Source of the DNA: Uloborus plumipes
Taxonomy: Eukaryota > Arthropoda > Arachnida > Araneae > Uloboridae
Length of the DNA: 64,000 nucleotides
NCBI GenBank assembly: GCA_038373865.1
Contig: JAXGGA010001186.1
Span: 1-64,000 of the forward strand
Direction: 5' to 3'
The stretch's first letter is position 1. The number at the start of each line of letters is the position of its first letter. Positions 56,756 to 64,000 of the stretch are shown in pieces. The notes beneath the pieces are model-generated. The model saw only the letters and a list, made by a program, of their open reading frames with translations, did no database searches and was not told the origin of the DNA. The translations under genes were made by a program, and so were the position numbers.

Positions 56756-58640
56756 CCTTTAATTAGTTTCGCAGCACATCACTTATTAGAGAGATACTGG
56801 ACTGTGCTCTTTTTGTCACTCATCTTTGTCTCTCCGTTGCACATCTCTTGTATGACTTTAATCACATTTCTTGTCACTTATATTTCGCAGCACATCATAT
56901 ACAAGAGGGACACTGACTGGACTTCTCGTTGTTTGTCATTCATCGTTGTCTCTCCGATCCACATCTCTTGTAAAACGGACAGTGAACCTTAACCCTATTT
57001 CTTGTCACTCATATTTCGCAGCACATCATTTACAAGAGGGACACTGGACTGCTCGTTTTTTGTCATTCACCGTTGTCTCTCCGATCCACATCTCTTGTGA
57101 AAGAGACAATGGATTTTAACCACATTTCTTGTCACTCATACTTCGCAGCACATCACTTACAAGAGGGGCACTGGACTGCTCGTTCTTTGTCACTCATCGT
57201 TGTCTCTCCGTTCCGCATATGTTGTAAAAGGGACAGTGGACCTTAACCCTATTTCTTGTCACTTATATTTCACAGCACATGTTTTTTTTTTTTTTTTTTA
57301 TAAATCATGTGATACAAAATGTCAATAATAACACAAACCTGGTGTTAACTTAAATGTATGTTAATCTCAATAATTATTAACTTACATTTTTTTTGTAGAA
57401 AATGACTTATTATGGACGTTAACGAACTTCTCATTTTTTGCCATTTATATTTTGTATCACATGGTGTATTTCAAGGTCATTGAACAGAGACTACCTCTCA
57501 TTTATGTCATTATTTGTAGCACTTGTCTTATTTAAAACACAGTGGACGTTGATTTTCTTCAAATTTTTGTTCATTGACATTTTGGAGCACGTGGCTACTT
57601 AAAGGGCAGTTGGACGTTACCTTCTCATTTTTTGTCATTGATACTTTGCCGCTTTTTCTATTAAATGGGTAGTGAACGTCAACTTAATGCACTGATATTT
57701 CACATTTGCAAATGTTTTATGAAAAGGACGCATTGTAGGAAAAGTGTGGACGTTTACTTACTGCTCATTTTTTGGTTCTCATGTTTTGTAGCACAAGGTT
57801 TTTACAAAGGAACAGTGGACTGAACTTATTTCTTATTTTTTGTCTCTAATAATTTGCAGTATATGGCTTATTAAAAAGATAGTGAAGGATACTTCACTTC
57901 TCATTCAGGGCCGTATTTAAGGGGTGGGTTTTTAGGGTTCAAACACCCTAAGAAATTTTTCAAAACTATTCAAAAAATGCTGTTTAATGCCCTTTTTTGC
58001 TGAAAAATAGTATTATTACTATTTGTTTTCAATTTAATTTGAAAAGTGAAATTATCATTATTGAGTGATAATAAAAATTGATTTATCTGCAGTATTTAAC
58101 TTTAATGCATTTTTTGAAAACATAATTTTATACGCAACAATACACCTTTTTAACTGGGGCGAAGATGCTTTGTACACATCATAGCTTCTTCTTTTATTGG
58201 AAAGATATGTTATTTTTCACTAACAGCCCCTTTAGCATCTACTGTAACAAAAAGCAATTGAATATAGAACATGAAATCAAATTTTATTTATCATACAATT
58301 TCACGAGAAACATGTAGGTAAAACCCTCCCCGAAACAATAGCCTCATTTCTTGTCACTGATGTTTTGTAGCTTACGACTTATTAAAGGGATAGTGCACTC
58401 TTACTTCTCATTTTCGTACATTGATATTTTGCAGCACATGATTGTTTAAAGGGTTAGTGGAAGTTAGGTTTTAATTTTTTTGTCACTGATGTTTGTAGCA
58501 CGTTTTTTATTCGTGAGGTAGTCGACAACAATGTTCGTTTTTTGTCGCTGATGTTTCTCCGTAGCACAAATCTTACGAAAGGATCAGTGCATACTAACCT
58601 ACACCTGATTTCTTGTCACATGATTAATGGAAGTCATGTG
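56756..58640 (+). repeat. Decayed 64-bp array with 127-bp dimeric units
   Basis: CGCAGCACATCA-type blocks recur at 56770, 56886, 57017, 57144 and 57271 (spacing 116-131, mostly 127). Each 127-bp unit consists of two related halves: one with TTGTCACT.ATATTTCGCAGC, the other with TTGTCATTCATCGTTGTCTC. From 57400 to 57900 and 58345 to 58640 more diverged units of about 65 bp continue (CTCATTTTTTGTCATTGATA). Poly-T near 57281-57299 separates the two parts. Confidence 0.85.
57906..58340 (+). mobile_element. Probable insertion with hAT-like CAGGGCCG start
   Basis: Array sequence stops at CTTCTCATT and resumes at CCTCATTTCTTGTCAC, so about 435 bp are foreign. The segment starts CAGGGCCGTATTTAAGGGG. 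A matching CCCTG right end is absent, so the hAT reading is weak. Confidence 0.5.
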
Positions 58641-58770
58641 CTACAATATGCTAACTTACATGTATGTTAACGTGCACTGACACACATTCAATATTAACTT
58701 ACACGTATGCTATATGTTGACCTGTTACCGCCCAGTGATCTATTTATAGATCCCCTCTTTCCAGACTCCT

Positions 58771-58892
58771 CACTGAAAACTATACCTCTTTATCATTTCT
58801 TATTCTTATTTGCTGGTTTCCCATTAAACCAATTTCCAATAGGAAACCAGCTTATAAGAATAAGAAATGATAAAACGGTATGATACTCAGTG
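58771..58892. repeat. Long hairpin with CACTG/CAGTG ends
   Basis: The arms (about 50 bp each) pair almost fully: CTTTATCATTTCTTATTCTTA with its complement and TGCTGGTTTCC with GGAAACCAGC, separated by about 20 bases. Perhaps a tiny MITE; a small-RNA precursor is an alternative with no further support. Confidence 0.75.
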
Positions 58893-60359
58893 AAGATTCT
58901 GAGAAGATATGATCTTGATGTTTGGCCATGTTGCAGCCAACAAATAGTCATGACAGAGTTAGCGCAGAATCACAAATTGCACTTCCAATTGCTCCATGAT
59001 CCCCCCCTAAATGTTAGCAATGTGACGAAACTAGATTATATAGCATGGGGACTATCCCTCTATACGTTGTAGGGGTGTTAGTTCATCACTACCACACCTC
59101 TGGGAATGATCTGCAGAAGCGGCCTATATCATTTGCGGCTAATAATTATGGAACAACCCAATATATAATAAAAAAGGTTGTTGAAGTATGTGCAGCTCAT
59201 TTATTGAAGTTTGCGAAGCGTTCAACAGGATACTATTCTTTAATGGGACAGCTGCCGGGTTTTGAATCCAAAAAGGAGTATTCAAAAATAGTGCTCACTA
59301 ATTTATTGAGAAATCACTTTTGCTTATTGTTTTTCATTTTATGCCATAGCTGACGTTTACTCCTTTTACTCGCTTTGGGATTAGTTGATAGCAAACCACA
59401 TGGCCCATTGTCATTGCTTGAAAAAATACTTTCAGAAATATTTCATGACAAATCTTATTCACCAAAATTAAATATTGAGGAAAAAGTTGCGTCTCGAGTG
59501 ATAAATATTATCGTCATTTTTTTTCCGCATGTAAAACTAGTGTTTACTTTTTGACTTTTTTTCGATTTGAAGGCTCTTTTTTTTAGAAATGCATTTTAAA
59601 TTGAGTATTCTTTGAGCTTATTTTTATTTCTGTATAGATAAAAAATAGTACGTAACATTAAACGCTTAAATAAGGAAATTAAAAATGGTTCTTCTTTAAC
59701 ATAGATCTAAAAAACTAATGAATTTTCAACCAAAAATTATTTAAATGAATTTATTTAGAAAAAATTCTCATTTACTTTTTGCCTGTTTTAAATCTGTAAA
59801 ATAAATATTAAAAAAAATAATACGTCTTTTATTTTAAATTACAACTGTGCACATTTCTTACTGAACAAAAAGTTTATTTTTTGAAGACATAACTTTTAAA
59901 AACTTACGATTTATGAGGTTTCTTTTGGTATAACGTGCAGTATAGAGCTTCTTTGGAAAGTTAAGCTACGACCCTGACAATGTTTCTCGCTTTTCTGGTA
60001 AAATTAAAGAGTTATCGTCTCGAATTAGAATTGAAACACTTTTGCAAAGCGACTACAAACATAACCTAACTCAATTCAGTGCCAATGACCCTTCTTTATT
60101 CCTCGAAAAAGGAGTTTCTATGCTGGAGGTCAACTTACAAAAGGAGCACTTTTTCAAAAATAAATAAATTCCTAGAAAATTTAAGAACAGTACAACTTTT
60201 AGAAGGACGGAGTAATCAACGATGGAGCATAGAAATTCGAAAATAAAAGCAAACGACGGTAAAAGCAAATAAATATGAAAGAAAGTCAAAGCAATGTACC
60301 AAATGCTGACTGCGGGATTGAGAAAACGAATTTGTCAGAAACATGCAATTTTCTTAAAC
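58893..60359. other. Unassigned interval with two adjoining open frames
   Basis: Frames 58890-59072 (60 codons) and 59045-59353 (102 codons) adjoin in different phases and are less AT-rich than their surroundings, which would fit an old frameshifted coding remnant. I do not recognise the protein and found no motif. The rest, 59360-60359, is AT-rich and unassigned. Confidence 0.3.
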
Positions 60360-60534
60360 CAGGCCCGTCATTTAGGGGGGCAGGGGGGGGGTCAATTGCC
60401 CCCCCCCCCGACTTTGAGAAATCAATGTATTTACATATAAGTGGGCGTGGTTTTCGTTGTTTTCTGGTGAAATTGTATTGTGTTTTTACCCTTTGCCCCC
60501 CCCCCCCCTGGAAAAACTTGAAATGACGTCCCTG
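60360..60534. mobile_element. hAT-type MITE, family G, copy 2
   Basis: Ends CAGGCCCGTCATTTAGG and GAAATGACGTCCCTG, flanked by perfect 8-bp duplications TCTTAAAC (60352-60359 and 60535-60542). 175 bp, collinear with copy 1 at 41401, including GGGCGTG and the poly-C stretches. Confidence 0.95.
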
Positions 60535-60542
60535 TCTTAAAC

Positions 60543-61435
60543 TAATAGAAAGTCACTATTTTAAAGCTTAAGATAAAAGCAGATAATAGTTTTAATTTCA
60601 AAGGATGATGTTTCAACGCCGATGCGATGCTTACTAGATTTGACACGGGTGACTAGCACCTTATGGCAATTTGATATCGATCACCGGTTTCAAAATGCAG
60701 CCACCTATTAACGTTGAATGTTTATTCATTTTCCCGTGTTTGAAGAGTTCATTACTAACACTCTGTTGGAATAAAAGTCGACAAACTTCGATTAGATCAT
60801 TTAACACTCTCTTTCCTATGACATTTATTCTCGCCCCAAGAGGATATTAATTCAATCACAGTTTCAATTTAATTACAATTCAGTGTACTACTTCTGGTTC
60901 GCTGCGATCTAATGCTAAATGGAATGACGGATTCAAATTCTATTAAATCTCGTCGTGCATCACTTCAGCGAAATGGACAAATAACTCGAAGTGAGCAGCA
61001 TAGAACGGAGTCAAAGTTTCCCAATCGTTCAACAAGTAAATTCTAACACTCAGCTTGTGTAGAAATATTTTCTACACATCAATTTATTGTGAAGGGAATA
61101 AATAATGTAGTGTTTCACCTTTTAATGGTTTATTCAACGAGCAAATTATAATATTTCTTAAAAAACTACAATTTTCAAACAAAACTACAATTCTTTCCTT
61201 GAGCAAAATGAAAGAAAAGGCCTCCCCCCCCCAAAAAAAAAGCACGAGCTATATCTAAGAAAGTTTTGACTCATAGAATAAAATACTAAATATTTTACGT
61301 ATTTAAAGGGGCAAGTGGATAAAGGTGATATGTGACATTTGAATTTTGCCGATTTATATAACTTCAAATTAGTGTGTGTTCAATTGTGTTGATTCACAAA
61401 CACAATTGAAGGGACAAGGGAATAAAGGTGATAGA
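60543..61435. other. Unassigned interval
   Basis: No gene or repeat recognised apart from a short hairpin CACAATTGTGTT/AACACAATTG near 61378-61410. Confidence 0.4.
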
Positions 61436-61437
61436 TA

Positions 61438-62967
61438 CACTGCGATGCAAAAGTTTAGACAAAATGCAAATATGTGAATAAAAAGAAAACTATTCAACGA
61501 AATGCTTTCAAATTTATACTGCAGGTACACAATCTGGTTTCAAATACGTGTCTGGAGTTCTGATAACTATAACTGGAATCAAATTTTGGATATTACAAAA
61601 GACATTTTTTTACATTGTTGCAAAAGTTTAGACAATAGTCAGACTTTATGCAAATATCCCTTGAAATGTGATTGGTGGAGGAAATGCGGGACTGTATTAT
61701 TCATTTATAAAGTGCAGAGATTGCCGAATAAATAATCAAAATCTCAAAAGCTCTTTAGTTCTCGTGTAAAGAAGATGAGAAAGTTTGGAAGCCGAAATTT
61801 GAAAATGAACCTACTTTATTAATTTTTTGTCTTTTAAATCGGCTCTAGTGTGGTAGTACATTGTTTTTTACTTTGTGGAGAGCAAATTCAGAGATGCGTA
61901 TCGATCAAAAAGTCCAAGAAAAATTATATTTCTTAAGGATGAAGGAATTGAAAAAAAGGCTCAGACTGACGATTCGCCCCTTAATCCTACAAAACTTCAA
62001 CTTGGGTCAAAAACAGCACGTGACATCATAAGTAGATGAATAACTGAATCGGAATGCATAAAAAAAACAAAGAATTGTGCCTGAGCCTTTTCGGACAGAG
62101 TGTCCCAAATAAGCCAGATTTTAATGTGAAAAGCAGCATATGTATCATCGTGACTAAAAAATGAATGGTACTTTCTTTGATAAAAATTATTAAAATTGGG
62201 ATGACCTAGATGGATTATAATTCTTTTTGCGGGACTTGAGAAATAACCGATGATCATATGCTGTGCTGCTTTTACCAATAAAAAATGGTTTATTTGGGAC
62301 ACTCTGTCTGAAAAGGCTCAAGCACAATTCTTTGTTTTTTTTTTTATGCATTCCGATTCAGTTGTTCATCTACTTATGCTGTCACGTGTTGTTTTTGACC
62401 CAAGTCGAAGTTTTGTAGGATTAAGGGGCGAATCGTCAGTCTGAGCCGTTTTTTCAATTCCTTCATCCTTAAGAAATATAATTTTTCTTGGACTTTTTGA
62501 TCGATACGCACGTCTGAATTTGCTCTCCACAAAGTAAAAAACAATGTACTACCATACTAGAGCCGATTTAAAAGACAAAAAATTCATAAAGTAGGTTCAT
62601 TTTCAAATTTCGGCTTCCAAACTTTCTCATCTTCTTTATACGAGAACTAAAGAGCTTTTGAGATTTTGATTATTTATTTAGCAATCTCTGCACTTTATAA
62701 ATGAATAATAGAGTGCCGCATTTCCTCCACCAATCACATTTCAAGGGATATTTGCATAAAATTTGACTATTGTCTAAACTTTTGCAACAATGTAAAAAAA
62801 TATCTTTTGTAATACCCAAAATTTGATTCCAGTTATAGTTATAAGAACTCCAGACACGTATTTGGGACCATATTGTGCACCTGCAGTAGAAATTTGAAAG
62901 CATTTCGTAGAATAGTTTTCTTTTTATTCACATATTTGCATTTTGTCTAAACTTTTGCATCGCAGTG
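61438..62967. mobile_element. Foldback family D, copy 2, uninterrupted
   Basis: TA flanks (61436-61437, 62968-62969), ends CACTGCGATGCAAAAGTTTA and its complement. The arms are complementary for about 750 bp and meet near 62202. A second copy of the outer GCAAAAGTTTAGACAA occurs within each arm about 180 bp inside. Each arm carries the same 77-codon open frame, a mirror effect. No transposase recognised. Confidence 0.95.
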
Positions 62968-62969
62968 TA

Positions 62970-64000
62970 TGCGACAATTTTATAAATTTATAGAACAAGC
63001 TTGCAGAAAAAAATTAACTTTTCACCTTCATCCATGGTAAAAAGTATGCTTTTCCAAAATTGTCACATATCTATCCACTTGCCTAGCCCCTTCATTTCAT
63101 TGAAAAGAGTAGGCAATGAGGTAGATTGGTCTCGGAATGCATGAAATACGTCATAACCATTAATGAAATGAGTTATTAAAAATGCATAAAAAAGGAACGT
63201 TAAGCATATTTTATTACAAATTAGGGAGGAACCAGAAAACAGCAAACATACACTCTTTATTTGAATATCATTCATGACAAAAGCACATATATTACGTCAA
63301 TTCACGGTTACGGACTAAGGTAATAGGGTAAACGAACCACTGAATAAACACTAGGTTGGGTCAAAAAAAATATTTTTTTTTCACCTTGAAACGCTATTCC
63401 CTGAAAAACTTGCCTCTAGGGTAGGTAAGTAAAATGCAGATTAAAAACAGGGAAAAAAATAGCGTCCCAGCTAGCGCATTGTTCTTGAAATTTCTATTTT
63501 TTTGGAAAATTAAACCATTTTACAAATTTTTTTGCAGTACTAAGTCAACAGTATTTTATTTGTCTCCAGTAAAAATCCTTTCACAAAATGTTTTAAATAC
63601 ACATAAAGAATGTTAACTAGTCAAAATTGCTCAATTTTCGGTGGCGCAAAAACTCGAAACTCGGTACATTATTGCGTTTTATACGCGCGGCAATTCTAGT
63701 CGGGCGCGTTGCCCAGTGCACGGTAGTCATTACTGTTCTATTACTAGTGTTCTATTGTTCGATGTATCAAGTTTTTCAACACATTTCCCACATAGGAATT
63801 AGTTCGCCCGAGGAAGTTGAAAATGAAATTGATAAAAACTAGGTATAAAGAATCTGAGTCGCACGCTTGAACTAAGCCACCCTTGGTAGATGCGTAAAAA
63901 GTTAAAAAATGCTGCATTGACTTGTGATCGCTATAGATTCTACAGAGCAACGGCTGCTGTAGCTTCAAGTATGCTGAAAGATGTGAATATCGTTGCAGTG
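62970..64000. other. Unassigned interval; possible transposase trace at the edge
   Basis: From 63630 to the window end the sequence is GC-richer. The last bases can be read (plus strand) as DRYRFYRATAAVASSMLKD, faintly like the second catalytic block of some Tc/mariner transposases (RFYQ.NAAVH). The match is weak and the window ends there, so it is not called as a gene. Confidence 0.25.

Noticed and set aside
61502..62903. Matching 77-codon frames in both arms of foldback D
   Set aside because: Same mirror effect; no transposase motif is visible.

Overview
The window looks like transposon-dense, AT-rich, non-coding DNA from a large animal genome. The Tc1, mariner and Helitron remnants and tRNA-derived SINEs fit an arthropod. 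From recalled similarity of the Tc1 transposases I favour a chelicerate such as a spider, but this is inference. I found no intact protein-coding gene, rRNA or functional tRNA. Every recognisable reading frame is a broken transposase or Helitron helicase fragment, and most open frames are short and lack recognisable domains.

Layout. 0-7 kb: a CACTG-ended foldback MITE, a complete but dead Tc1 element with TA target duplications, then a decayed Helitron that carries a 1.37 kb TTAA-flanked palindrome. 7-23 kb: SINEs, an internally deleted mariner, many copies of a CACTG MITE family (family B), one of which has expanded into a 151-bp tandem array, and a partly duplicated locus (19-21.5 kb) containing three layers of insertions. 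23-35 kb: piggyBac-type and pogo-type non-coding elements, a TTAA element (family E) split by a second Tc1, and a GC-rich MITE. 35-37 kb: a Helitron-like end followed by 54-bp and 71/72-bp tandem arrays. 38.7-42 kb: a foldback (family D) split by three unrelated elements. 42-55 kb: more B elements, and a Tc1 transposase split by a 2.1 kb palindrome. 55-64 kb: a SINE, a 64/127-bp tandem array, a hAT MITE, and an intact D foldback.

The main interest is architectural. Uninterrupted copies of families D and E lie in the same window as interrupted copies, so several insertions can be read base by base, with target duplications of TA, TTAA and 8 bp. A 4-bp duplication (GATG) is shown by restoration of the Tc1 reading frame. 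Three MITE families (A, B, C) share CACTG ends and an internal ACTGGCAG palindrome although their bodies differ. One B copy shows a MITE turning into a satellite.
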